Assembly: GCA_017464425.1 (NCBI GenBank)
Contig: JAFUDX010000032.1
Location: forward strand, 1-64,000
DNA: 64,000 nt
Source: Treponema sp.
GTDB taxonomy: Bacteria; Spirochaetota; Spirochaetia; Treponematales; Treponemataceae
Direction: 5' to 3'
Both the position numbers and the translations under genes were made by a program. Every line of letters starts with the position of its first letter. Position 1 is the first letter of the stretch. A model generated the notes under the pieces. It was not told the DNA's origin. It saw only the letters and a program-made list of their open reading frames with translations, and made no database searches. Shown here piece by piece: positions 1 to 7,545 of this stretch.

Positions 1-522
1 AGCCGGCTCTGCGGTGATGCTTTCCGTAAAATTCTTGGTGAAGCGGTTTGAGAGCCATACTTTCAGCTCCACGCTGTAGAGGTCGGCAAGCGATGTTTCC
101 GAGCCGTTGGCGGCAGTAAAGGCAAGCACGCCCTCAATCCCTCCGCCTTTACCAAGCGAATGTCGCGGATGCCGAAAAATTGCGCCGCAACTGCCTGTAT
201 GTACTCAAACCCCAAATGATGCTCGCCAATAAAGCCGCCCGCCGTCGTTACATAGGTAAGCCGCTTCGCTTTGCAGAGCGACTGAGGCACGCCCTGTTCC
301 GTGTAGGCAAAGGTCACGCCTGTCACGCACACGCGCTCGATATACGCGCGGAGCGATGCGGGAAAAAGCAAGTCCCAGTAGGGCGCGGAAATGACGATTT
401 CGTCCGCCTGGGCAAATTGCTTCGCATAAGAAAAAAACGGGTCGGAAAAATCGCCGCGCGCAATGCATTCGTCGCGATGGGTAAGCGTTTTTTCGCACAC
501 AGGCATTGATGTAGAGTGTCAT
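1..522 (-). pseudogene. Broken FMN-dependent azoreductase / NAD(P)H quinone reductase-like gene
   Basis: The middle of the gene (about 140-490) encodes a flavodoxin-fold azoreductase core with the family motif SAPYWDLLFPASLRAYIE and YVTTAGGFIGE. A start with a good ribosome site (GGAGAAG) lies at 522 and reads MTLYINACV, the usual N-terminus of the family, but in a different frame from the core. About 25-30 residues expected between the two are missing, so there is a deletion plus frameshift near 487-500. A second frame change occurs near 137 after VKAEG; the new frame stays open to the window edge and reads IEGVLAFTAANGSETSLADL, which does not look like an azoreductase tail. The gene is therefore decayed and possibly joined to a different sequence. 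The enzyme would have reduced quinones or azo compounds using NAD(P)H and FMN. Confidence 0.75.
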
Positions 523-586
523 AGTCTTCTCCGCGTTTAAGTATAGCTCAAGACACGAGGATATACTAGGATATACAGGGCAAACG

Positions 587-1156
587 CTATTTTGCACCCA
601 TTTTGCTCCAGAGCGCACAATAGGCTTGCGTTCGGGCGGCGAATCTCGCCACTTTGAGGAGCGCACGGATTTCTGCTTTCGTATACCAGAACGCTTCGAT
701 TTCCTCAAATTCAGAATCGCTCGGCTTGATTTCACCGCTCGCCTTGCCAGTAATCACGATGTTTTTCTCATTGGAAAACCCCACCGCAGAATACGACTCA
801 AACCAAATCTCATCGATATGCGTGAGTGTAAGCCCCGTTTCCTCACGAAGCTCCCGCTCCGCCGCCGAAGCCGCATCTTCCCCCGAATCAATAAGCCCCG
901 CCGGAAAATTGTAGACCCATTCACCTGTCGCCATTCGGAATTCTCGGCTCAAAAGAATCTGCTCCCCCGATTCATCATGCAGAATCATCACCACCGCGTC
1001 CACCCGAGAATTTTGCAGTTCCTTTAACGACGAAATGTTTTTGTTGCGGCTAATCATCTCGTAGACTTTCGGCCTTCCGCTCGCCGTTTCGTATTCGAGA
1101 TTGTAGCGCGTGATGAATTTTCCCTCATGGATTTTTTGTATTGATTTGAATTGCAT
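587..1156 (-). CDS. NUDIX hydrolase, ADP-ribose pyrophosphatase-like
   Basis: The 189-residue protein carries a complete NUDIX box around residues 85-107: G-LIDSG-E followed by RELREETGL, which supplies the Mg-binding glutamates. The family cleaves nucleoside diphosphates linked to another group; length and flanking sequence resemble ADP-ribose pyrophosphatases, but substrate cannot be read from the motif. The start has an AAGAGG ribosome site 8 nt upstream. It lies 12 nt after the AbiEii gene on the same strand, so the two are probably co-transcribed. The downstream azoreductase remnant begins 64 nt further on. Confidence 0.85.
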   Translation of the reverse strand: MQFKSIQKIHEGKFITRYNLEYETASGRPKVYEMISRNKNISSLKELQNSRVDAVVMILHDESGEQILLSREFRMATGEWVYNFPAGLIDSGEDAASAAERELREETGLTLTHIDEIWFESYSAVGFSNEKNIVITGKASGEIKPSDSEFEEIEAFWYTKAEIRALLKVARFAARTQAYCALWSKMGAK

Positions 1157-1168
1157 GTGATTTACCTC

Positions 1169-1999
1169 TTAGAAAAATTCCAATAGATTTAAAAGATACT
1201 CCCACCACATTTCCGAAGTGAACTGCTCACTGAACGCGGATGGAGCAAGGAAGCGCCGCATCTCAAACAGAAAGTCCTTCTGACCGCCTTTGATTTCCAA
1301 AAGCCGCGACTGATATTGTGCACGAAATTCACTTTCTGCAATTTTCCTATCATCAAGTTTCTGCAAAAGCAATTCCTTGTTCACCGCAACATTTTTCTGC
1401 GTAATCCAATGAATGTCCCACAAATCGCGGTTCTTCACGCGGTTCGGTCGGCGGGCAAAGGCAATCAGCTTGTCGCACAAAATCTCCGCAAGGCTTTCGG
1501 CATACAAAAGAACGCCGTCAGTTCCCATGTCGATGCTATATGGATTTCTGAGCATAGAGACTTTGCGGTCATGGCTCGGAAGCAGGCAGATGTCAATGTT
1601 GATTTTCTGCGCGGGGAAGTCCGGTCGCTCAGGTCGCGTGATGACTTTTATCTTCCAAGTTTCGGTGTTGCCGCCCTCTTTCATCGGCTCAGTCACCGTA
1701 ACGGGAAGCTCATATTTCTCGTGAATCGTCTTTTGGATGACCGCACCCAGTTCGCCCATATCCGCCTTTGAAAAATCAAATCCGCCCGTAAAATCCAAAT
1801 CCTCGCTCAACCGCACCGAGCCGTAACAGTCGCGCAGACAAGTTCCGCCCATAAAAGTAAGGTTCTTCAAAAATCCCGCTCCGTTCATCGCCCGCAAGAT
1901 GTCGTAATGCAGCAGCTCCTTTTCGATGACCGTGCGCAAAGCGGGATATTCTATGTTCTGCGAGATGACTTGGGATACGAGGGTGTCAAAATTAGTCAT
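1169..1999 (-). CDS. AbiEii/AbiGii-type nucleotidyltransferase toxin (type IV toxin-antitoxin)
   Basis: The 276-residue protein belongs to the AbiEii (DUF1814) nucleotidyltransferase-like toxins. Motif I is present around residues 51-69 (GGTCLRDCYGSVRLSEDLDF), and the C-terminal family motifs are visible as LCDKLIAFARRPNRVKNRDL followed by WDIHWI. In characterised members the toxin transfers nucleotides and blocks growth, and is countered by an AbiEi transcriptional repressor/antitoxin normally encoded directly upstream with overlapping ends. Here the matching AbiEi-like gene is on the same strand but about 2.1 kb upstream (4122-4664), with a MATE transporter and a phosphatase between. All motifs look intact, so the toxin may be active. 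A ribosome site (AAGGA) precedes the start. Confidence 0.88.
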   Translation of the reverse strand: MTNFDTLVSQVISQNIEYPALRTVIEKELLHYDILRAMNGAGFLKNLTFMGGTCLRDCYGSVRLSEDLDFTGGFDFSKADMGELGAVIQKTIHEKYELPVTVTEPMKEGGNTETWKIKVITRPERPDFPAQKINIDICLLPSHDRKVSMLRNPYSIDMGTDGVLLYAESLAEILCDKLIAFARRPNRVKNRDLWDIHWITQKNVAVNKELLLQKLDDRKIAESEFRAQYQSRLLEIKGGQKDFLFEMRRFLAPSAFSEQFTSEMWWEYLLNLLEFF

Positions 2000-2085
2000 A
2001 GCGTTTTATCCTTTTTGGGCATTTAAGAAGTTTTTCTTTACATAATTTAAAGAAGCTTACTGTTTCCAGTGGTCTTGAAACATTT

Positions 2086-2755
2086 CTATCTGTTGATAAA
2101 TTCCCTTATCTCATTTCGCCATGAGCACCAAAAATGATTTCGTTCGCCCCATAAAATCATACCTTCGAGCATCATCGGCCATTTGTTGTTTTTAATGCTA
2201 TCTCTAGTCGAAGCAAAGTCAAACAGATAGGCATACAGAATCGCCATCTGGAAAATCGTGCGTACAGAATAAATCAACGGTATTGTTCTGATTGCCGTTT
2301 TCAAATACATAATCAAGCATTATTTTCGCCGAATCTTGTATTGAATTAAATCCCGGTAGCCCTTCATTTTTGAGCAGGAAGATGATTTCTTGATTATTAT
2401 AGTTGAGGTTATTAAAGACTTTATCACTTAACTCCCTGTTTTTTGTCTGCGGACCTTCAAGTTCATCAGGGGCTGTTATTATTGTTTTGTCGATTCTTTT
2501 CCCTGCAAGAATATTCTCGCATGTCTGAATATTTCTTAAACACGAACTTGACGCAATAAAACCTATGTCATATTTCAAATGCTTTCCGAAACTCCTCGCA
2601 AGTTCCACACCTTCATCGGTAAGCTCAACTTCGCGCCCCACGCCAGAATCGATTTTTCCGCGGATTGAATGGCGGAAAAATATCTTACAGTTTTCACCGA
2701 CGGGAACTTTTGCAGCCCCCGTTTCCATGTGCTCGTAAATGGACTGCAAAATCAT
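2086..2755 (-). pseudogene. Histidine phosphatase family protein, single frameshift
   Basis: The N-terminal part (2755 down to about 2250) shows the histidine phosphatase pattern: FFRHSIRG (an RH motif, with F and S in the usual positions around it), a middle region IASSSCLRNIQTCENI, and the second catalytic histidine in FCTHDF. Immediately after CTHDF the frame shifts; the next frame continues naturally as QMAILYAYLFDFASTRD and runs to a stop at 2086. Removing one C from the TTTTCC run near 2245-2250 restores a single reading frame of about 222 residues, so this is either a recent one-base insertion or a sequencing error. A GGAGG site and an overlap with the end of the MATE gene suggest translational coupling. 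Confidence 0.75.
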
Positions 2756-2756
2756 T

Positions 2757-4079
2757 TTATTCCACCTCCAGAATATTAATCTTCTTTTTCTTCAACAAAA
2801 ATGCGAACGCGCCGCCGGAAACTATGCTGTCAAAAGCGTTTCCGATTCCGAAGAGGAGCGCGATTCCCGTCAAAGTCGGAGTCCATTTTCCTGTCAGATA
2901 CAAGATGAACGCCGTGCCGTAATAAAGCGTGTTCGTGACGACGGACTCAAAAAGCATATAACTCGTTTTTCCAAGCCCGTAAAACTCGCAGTCAAAGACA
3001 TTCTGCAATGCGTACAGGACATAAAAGCCGATCAGAAGCATGACAAGGTTATACAATTTATCCACGTCCGAAAACTGGAGCACGTTTGCCATAAAGCTTT
3101 TCCACGTAGGAATCGTGATGAACCAGAGCGCACAGACAATCAGCGTAACGGCAAAGTAGCCGAGCGTATTGTTTTTGACGGCTTTTTCGTTCGTGCCGAC
3201 CTCCTGCTTAATCAGTTCGCCCAGCTGGTTCACGGGGAGCAGAAGCCAGCCCCAGATAAAATTGTTCGCCACCCAGTATGTCCCCTGTTCGTTCACCATG
3301 TTGACCATACGGCTAATCATCAGCATATAGGCAAGGTTCCGAACGAAGGACTCTAGCCCTGAAATGCCACCGATTTTCACGAAGTCCCTTGCCCACGCGA
3401 ACGAGAGTTTTTTCTTGCCGAAAACAGCATATCCTTCCTTGTCAAGCAAGATGACGGAAACTGCGAACAAAATCAGATTGACGATAATGTTTGAATAGCC
3501 GATTCCGTTCACGCCGAGGTTCGCGGAGATGTTCAGTGTAGAGACAAAGAATGTATCGAAAATCACGCTCAAAACCAGTTTTGCGGCGGTGAGGATGTAG
3601 ACATATTTTGATTTTCCGAGCGTCACAAGGCAGACAAGAAGGAAGCTTGCGAGTAATGAAAAGATGTTCGCCACGCTTTCAATCCTGATATAGACGGCGG
3701 ACTCTGCGATAATGTCCTTGCCCGTAGCCATCGCGGATAAAAGCGGATTCGCGAAGCAGCAGATAAGCGCGGAGCAGACGGCATACACGCAGAATGAAAT
3801 CAGAAGCCCCGTACGGATTCGGTTCGTGTATTCAGCCTTGTCGCTTATAACCTTTCCCATAAAAAAGTAAAGCGGAAGGATTATCGCCTCGTCAAGGATT
3901 TCATAAAGCAGGTTCACCCAAGAAAGCTGCCCCGCGATGGAAAACGCCCAGTCGCCCGGAAGCGAGCCTAAAAAGAAAACACGCAGCGTCGTGTAAACGG
4001 TCGGACACAAGCCCATGACCAAAAGGGATGCGAACAACTTCCAGTTCAAGTGTTTTAGGGATTTTGCAATCTTGTTCAT
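2757..4079 (-). CDS. MATE family efflux transporter
   Basis: The 440-residue protein is strongly hydrophobic with about 12 predicted membrane segments arranged as two similar halves, as in MATE (multi antimicrobial extrusion) cation antiporters. Family members export organic cations, drugs or dyes in exchange for Na+ or H+; the substrate cannot be told from sequence. Its own ribosome site (GGAG, about 9 nt from ATG) and a TATAAT hexamer at 4094-4099 suggest it can be transcribed independently of the upstream antitoxin gene. The stop codon sits inside the ribosome site of the phosphatase gene. The gene lies between the two halves of an AbiE-type toxin-antitoxin pair. Confidence 0.85.
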   Translation of the reverse strand: MNKIAKSLKHLNWKLFASLLVMGLCPTVYTTLRVFFLGSLPGDWAFSIAGQLSWVNLLYEILDEAIILPLYFFMGKVISDKAEYTNRIRTGLLISFCVYAVCSALICCFANPLLSAMATGKDIIAESAVYIRIESVANIFSLLASFLLVCLVTLGKSKYVYILTAAKLVLSVIFDTFFVSTLNISANLGVNGIGYSNIIVNLILFAVSVILLDKEGYAVFGKKKLSFAWARDFVKIGGISGLESFVRNLAYMLMISRMVNMVNEQGTYWVANNFIWGWLLLPVNQLGELIKQEVGTNEKAVKNNTLGYFAVTLIVCALWFITIPTWKSFMANVLQFSDVDKLYNLVMLLIGFYVLYALQNVFDCEFYGLGKTSYMLFESVVTNTLYYGTAFILYLTGKWTPTLTGIALLFGIGNAFDSIVSGGAFAFLLKKKKINILEVE

Positions 4080-4121
4080 CTTGAGAAACTCCTATTATAT
4101 ATTTGATTCTATCACAAAATC

Positions 4122-4664
4122 CTATTCCCCGCCACTCACCAATTCCCTCGTCCTCTTCGCTTCCCGCATTTCCTGCATAGCAAGAGTTTCGTCCGCCCAC
4201 CATAAGCCAGTCCGCGTATCCAATCGCAAGTGCGGCATTATCTTTTCCGTGGGCTTTGCCGTGTGAATCAGCTCCACCGTGCCAAACCTGCCGCATTTTA
4301 TAATGCCGCTCCGCCCAGTTGTCATCACGGTAATCCAGCCGAGTAGCTGCTGAGAGATTGCGCCCGTATCGGAAAGCACGGTTTCAAGGCTCACATAATT
4401 CAAATGGTCGGCGCGGAGTTTTGCGGCAACCTTGAACAGCACGAGCGAAGAATCATAGTTTGCTTTTGGATAAATGTAGATGCCCTTGCACACGCGCTCT
4501 AGGATTCCGCTTTTTGAGGCACGGGAAAGGAGCATGCAAAGATTCTCGCTCGTAAAATCGGGGAAAAGCGGCAAAAAATCCTGTACGCTAAAGAGAAAGT
4601 GTGATTTGTTTGCGTTCTGCTCCAGTGTTTCTTTCAACAAGCTTATAGGTTGCATGATATACAT
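4122..4664 (-). CDS. AbiEi-family antitoxin / transcriptional regulator (type IV toxin-antitoxin)
   Basis: The 180-residue protein has an N-terminal winged-helix region (about residues 20-65: FSVQDFLPLF through LERVCKGIYIYP) and a downstream segment NYVSLETVLSDTGAISQQ typical of AbiEi-like antitoxins. In the family the N-terminal domain binds inverted repeats in its own promoter and the C-terminal domain neutralises AbiEii. The cognate-type toxin is at 1169-1999 on the same strand, unusually separated by two genes. Two start codons are possible, at 4664 and at 4655; a TATGAT hexamer at 4665-4670 ends just before the first and 9 nt before the second, so 4655 may be the true start. Two perfect inverted repeats overlap this promoter. 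Confidence 0.82.
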   Translation of the reverse strand: MYIMQPISLLKETLEQNANKSHFLFSVQDFLPLFPDFTSENLCMLLSRASKSGILERVCKGIYIYPKANYDSSLVLFKVAAKLRADHLNYVSLETVLSDTGAISQQLLGWITVMTTGRSGIIKCGRFGTVELIHTAKPTEKIMPHLRLDTRTGLWWADETLAMQEMREAKRTRELVSGGE

Positions 4665-4685
4665 ATCATAACAGAATGTGTTATG
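4654..4685. promoter_or_regulatory. Two abutting inverted repeats at the AbiEi promoter (probable operators)
   Basis: The first repeat, 4654-4669, has 7-bp arms ATGATAT/ATATCAT with a 2-nt spacer. The second, 4667-4685, has 7-bp arms CATAACA/TGTTATG with a 5-nt spacer. Both arms pair perfectly, and they cover a TATGAT -10-like hexamer on the minus strand. AbiEi proteins are known to autorepress through inverted repeats at this position; that these are the sites is inference. Confidence 0.6.
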
Positions 4686-4704
4686 TTTTGTCTAGCAACT
4701 CTTT

Positions 4705-6093
4705 TTACACTGCTCCCATCACTTCGTAGTGCAGGCAGTCATGCTCGCACTTTCCGCTGAACGCGCCATCGCAAATCGGCATTTTGCACAGTTTTTGTGC
4801 TTCGTCGTCGTTGCGGCTGATTCGCTTCCGGACATAGCCGATGTTTTCAAAATTGGCTTCCTTGCCTTTTTCGAGCGCGGCGCAGGTGTTAATCCACACC
4901 ACATTGCAGTCGTCGTGGGCGCACAAGTCGAAACTCTGTCGGAAGTCGTACGAACCCGTGGAAAAAGAGGGAACGATAATCAGCGTGAGCTTGAAGCATC
5001 TCATGAGCTGTTCCATGTATTTTGTGGTGAGGAAGTCCTTGCAAATAAGGACGGCGAAACGCCCGATTCCCTCATAATGAAAAATGTTCACGACAAGGCT
5101 CTGCATGATTCCCTCAAGGTAGCCGCGCCCGCCAAGCTCGGCACGGAAGGGATTCTGCTTGCTCTGACGGCAGACAAGGTTTCCGAATTTGTCGAGAATC
5201 GTGACTGTGTTGCCCTTTTTCTGCCAGAACGAAGGCAAAATGATGAGCGACGGAAGCGAATCCCGCTCTGATTCTGAAAGCGACTCGATTTTCTGCGTGA
5301 CAAAATCAGCGAGCGTGGGATTTCCGAGCATTTCGGGGAATACGATGATGTCCGCGTGATTTTTTGCCGCCGAGAGGATTTTGCCCCAGACAAGCTCGTT
5401 TTCGGTTTCAAAGTCGCCCTCGTTATATTCAATCTTAAAATACTGAACTTTGTCCTCGCTGTACGGAAGGACTTCAAAATTCCGTTCAAGGCGGAGCGGA
5501 GTCGCGGCGATTTTAAGCGAGCGGTTCTTTTTAAAATGAGGAAAAAGATTGCTTTTGAGAAAGAAATGCTTGTCAATCAGCTCGCCGAGAATCGAGTTTT
5601 CCATCAAAAGCATGTTGAACAGAAAATTGTCCATGCGGTTGTAGCTGTGGGCGAGCCTGTGCTTTCGCTCCCACACGCACGAGCAGCGCGGCAAAAGCCC
5701 GATTCCCGTCTGCTCGCGGTTTGTGTTCAGCACGACCGAAAAATCATCTTCCTGCGCCTCGGCGATTTTTGCTTTGAGAAGCGAAGAAAGGCTTTCGTCA
5801 AGAATCTGAACCAAGCAGACAATCGCAAAAAAATCGCCCGCGTTTTTCAATTCTTCGGAAAGCGTTTGAAGGTTCTCAAAAAATGCTTCGGTCAAATCGC
5901 TTTCCGAGAGCGGACGGATTTCAATTTTCTGCGAGTCGGAATTGTCAAAAAGGCAGGGGATTTTCTCCGCCACGCTCTTATAGATTTGGCGTTTTTCTTC
6001 TATTGAAAAGCAGCTGTAGCGGACGAAAAAATCCTCCGTGCAGGACTGTATGACAAGCGAGCACAGTTCCGCGACAATGTTATAGATATTCAT
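4705..6093 (-). CDS. Carbon-nitrogen hydrolase (nitrilase fold) with a long N-terminal helical region
   Basis: The C-terminal half (about residues 200-440) shows the nitrilase superfamily triad in order: Glu in IIVFPEMLGNP, Lys in VCRQSKQNPFRAE and Cys in FAVLICKDFL. Such enzymes cleave nitriles, amides or carbamoyl groups. The first 200 residues are helical and not recognisable; the combination is not a standard amidase. A GTG start at 6114 is possible, but the codons after it contain a TATAAT (6103-6108 on the minus strand), so the ATG at 6093, 9 nt downstream of that hexamer, is preferred (462 residues). The gene stands alone between an AbiE locus and an MBL-fold/pentapeptide pair. The C-terminus is cysteine- and histidine-rich (CKMPICDGAF, CEHDCLHYE), possibly a metal site. 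Confidence 0.72.
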   Translation of the reverse strand: MNIYNIVAELCSLVIQSCTEDFFVRYSCFSIEEKRQIYKSVAEKIPCLFDNSDSQKIEIRPLSESDLTEAFFENLQTLSEELKNAGDFFAIVCLVQILDESLSSLLKAKIAEAQEDDFSVVLNTNREQTGIGLLPRCSCVWERKHRLAHSYNRMDNFLFNMLLMENSILGELIDKHFFLKSNLFPHFKKNRSLKIAATPLRLERNFEVLPYSEDKVQYFKIEYNEGDFETENELVWGKILSAAKNHADIIVFPEMLGNPTLADFVTQKIESLSESERDSLPSLIILPSFWQKKGNTVTILDKFGNLVCRQSKQNPFRAELGGRGYLEGIMQSLVVNIFHYEGIGRFAVLICKDFLTTKYMEQLMRCFKLTLIIVPSFSTGSYDFRQSFDLCAHDDCNVVWINTCAALEKGKEANFENIGYVRKRISRNDDEAQKLCKMPICDGAFSGKCEHDCLHYEVMGAV

Positions 6094-6220
6094 ACAAAAA
6101 AAATTATAGCACACGGTAACAAATTTTCAACGCAGGAAGAAGAAAGGAATTCGTCTACAAATTTCTCATCGGCAAGCAAGGGAAAGAAGCAACCGAAAAA
6201 GCCACGCAAGCCTATGCGTT

Positions 6221-6784
6221 TTAAAATCCAGAAAGTTCCAGATTGAATTGCTTTTCTGCTCCAACACTTGTCATGGGACCATGTCCCGGCATGATTACGG
6301 AATCATCGTTGAGCGTAAAAAGTTTGGATTTGATGCCGTTCGCCATGTATTTTTTTGTGTATGCACAGGAACTAGAGCCCAAAGAACCTGCAAAAATCAC
6401 ATCGCCAGTAAACAAAACTGAACCGATTTTATACACGATTGAATCCGAAGAATGTCCAGGAAGTGAAAAATATTCGACATTTAAATCAGCAATTTTTTTG
6501 CTGCCATCGCCTTTTAAGATATTTTGATTGCTCGCAAGTTCATTGTCGGCAGCGAATACGGAAAAATCATAAATTTTCTGAAGTGTTTTGAGCCCACGAT
6601 AATGTTTTTCGTGCTTATGCGTGATTAAAACAGCCTGCAAATCGTAATTTCCATCTTCAATTTGTTTGATGAGCACATTTGAAATTTTACACGGGTCAAT
6701 AATGAAAGCCTTTTTTGTTTCTTCATTTACAACGAGATAGCAGTTTGTAAGCGTTTCAAAATCAAGATGAAAGTAAATTTTCAT
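6221..6784 (-). CDS. Metallo-beta-lactamase-fold hydrolase, glyoxalase II-like, with altered metal motif
   Basis: The 187-residue protein has the order of MBL-fold motifs: ITHKHEKHYRGL, LPGHSSDSI, LFTGDVIFAG and MPGHGPMTS. These are metal-binding elements of small hydrolases of the hydroxyacylglutathione hydrolase type. The first motif is HxHxKH, whereas the family has HxHxDH; the missing Asp normally binds the second metal. The enzyme may therefore hold one metal or have changed activity. It overlaps the upstream pentapeptide-repeat gene by 4 nt (ATGA), indicating translational coupling. Confidence 0.8.
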   Translation of the reverse strand: MKIYFHLDFETLTNCYLVVNEETKKAFIIDPCKISNVLIKQIEDGNYDLQAVLITHKHEKHYRGLKTLQKIYDFSVFAADNELASNQNILKGDGSKKIADLNVEYFSLPGHSSDSIVYKIGSVLFTGDVIFAGSLGSSSCAYTKKYMANGIKSKLFTLNDDSVIMPGHGPMTSVGAEKQFNLELSGF

Positions 6785-7467
6785 AGGCCAGGTCCTTTTT
6801 GCACACCACGAGGCACATTTAATTCTTGAAGCCCCGTAAAAAGCGCACTCCCCCGCTTATCAAAAATCGCCGCATTTGTGTTTGACTGGCGGAAGCTGAC
6901 ATTTTGTTGCGTGATTTCCCAAAAAACCGTTTCTTTAATGTTGCAGTTTCGGAAAGAAGTGTCAATTAATTTTGCGTTTATGAAATATGAACTGTACAAG
7001 TCTGAATCGTCAAACGATGACTGAAAAGAAGAGATGCCACAGAAATTATTTTGCAGCATATCGCTTCCCGTGAAAATCACATGGCTGAATTTTGAGCCGG
7101 CATATGAGCTGAACTGAATATTGCTTTTAATAAAATTGCAGTCAGTAAATGTGGCGAAAGAAAGATTTGAAATTCTGACCATGACACCTTCGGTCTTTAA
7201 TCCCACAAAGAGACAGTGGGAAAAGTTGCATCCAAAAAATTTTTTATTCAGCAAATCAATTTCTCTGAATGTTAAGCCGCTTGCGTTCATTCCGATGATT
7301 TTTTCGTGTGATTCAATATATTTGTAAATTTTTGCTTGAATCGCATCTTTATCAGCAGTGTGGGCATAGCAATAATCCCCACTTTCAATCAGATTTCCAT
7401 TATCATCGACATCTGACAGGGCAAAATGAGAACAATGAGGATTTTTGCACTTTGAATACAAAAACAT
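6781..7467 (-). CDS. Pentapeptide repeat protein
   Basis: From about residue 70 to 200 the 228-residue protein follows an approximate five-residue periodicity with F or L at the centre (for example FFGCNFSHCLF, LSFATFTDCNF, LIDTSFRNCNI), the signature of a right-handed quadrilateral beta-helix. The N-terminus contains CKNPHCSHF and a CYAH, a possible small metal-binding knuckle. Functions of the family are diverse, and none can be assigned. The gene has no ribosome site; TATAAT at 7474-7479 (minus) ends 6 nt before the ATG, implying a leaderless message. It is coupled to the MBL-fold gene downstream. Confidence 0.8.
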   Translation of the reverse strand: MFLYSKCKNPHCSHFALSDVDDNGNLIESGDYCYAHTADKDAIQAKIYKYIESHEKIIGMNASGLTFREIDLLNKKFFGCNFSHCLFVGLKTEGVMVRISNLSFATFTDCNFIKSNIQFSSYAGSKFSHVIFTGSDMLQNNFCGISSFQSSFDDSDLYSSYFINAKLIDTSFRNCNIKETVFWEITQQNVSFRQSNTNAAIFDKRGSALFTGLQELNVPRGVQKGPGL

Positions 7468-7473
7468 TCTTTT

Positions 7474-7479
7474 ATTATA
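7474..7479 (-). promoter_or_regulatory. -10 box of leaderless promoter, pentapeptide gene
   Basis: TATAAT on the minus strand, separated by exactly 6 nt from the start codon at 7467. No ribosome site is present. A clear -35 is not seen. Confidence 0.55.
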
Positions 7480-7510
7480 ATAGAAAAGACTTCAGAAAAA
7501 AAGACTTTCA

Positions 7511-7539
7511 TTGCAAGATTTACCAGAAAAGAGTAAAAT
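7511..7539 (+). promoter_or_regulatory. murI promoter (TTGCAA-17-TAAAAT), leaderless
   Basis: TTGCAA at 7511-7516, a 17-nt spacer, then TAAAAT at 7534-7539, which ends 6 nt before the murI ATG at 7546. No Shine-Dalgarno sequence fits in the remaining space. Confidence 0.6.
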
Positions 7540-7545
7540 ATTTGT

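Noticed and set aside
6151..6225. Short plus-strand coding-like stretch reading EFVYKFLIGKQGKEATEKA
   Set aside because: It may be a gene remnant, but about 25 residues without a start, promoter or recognised family cannot support a feature.
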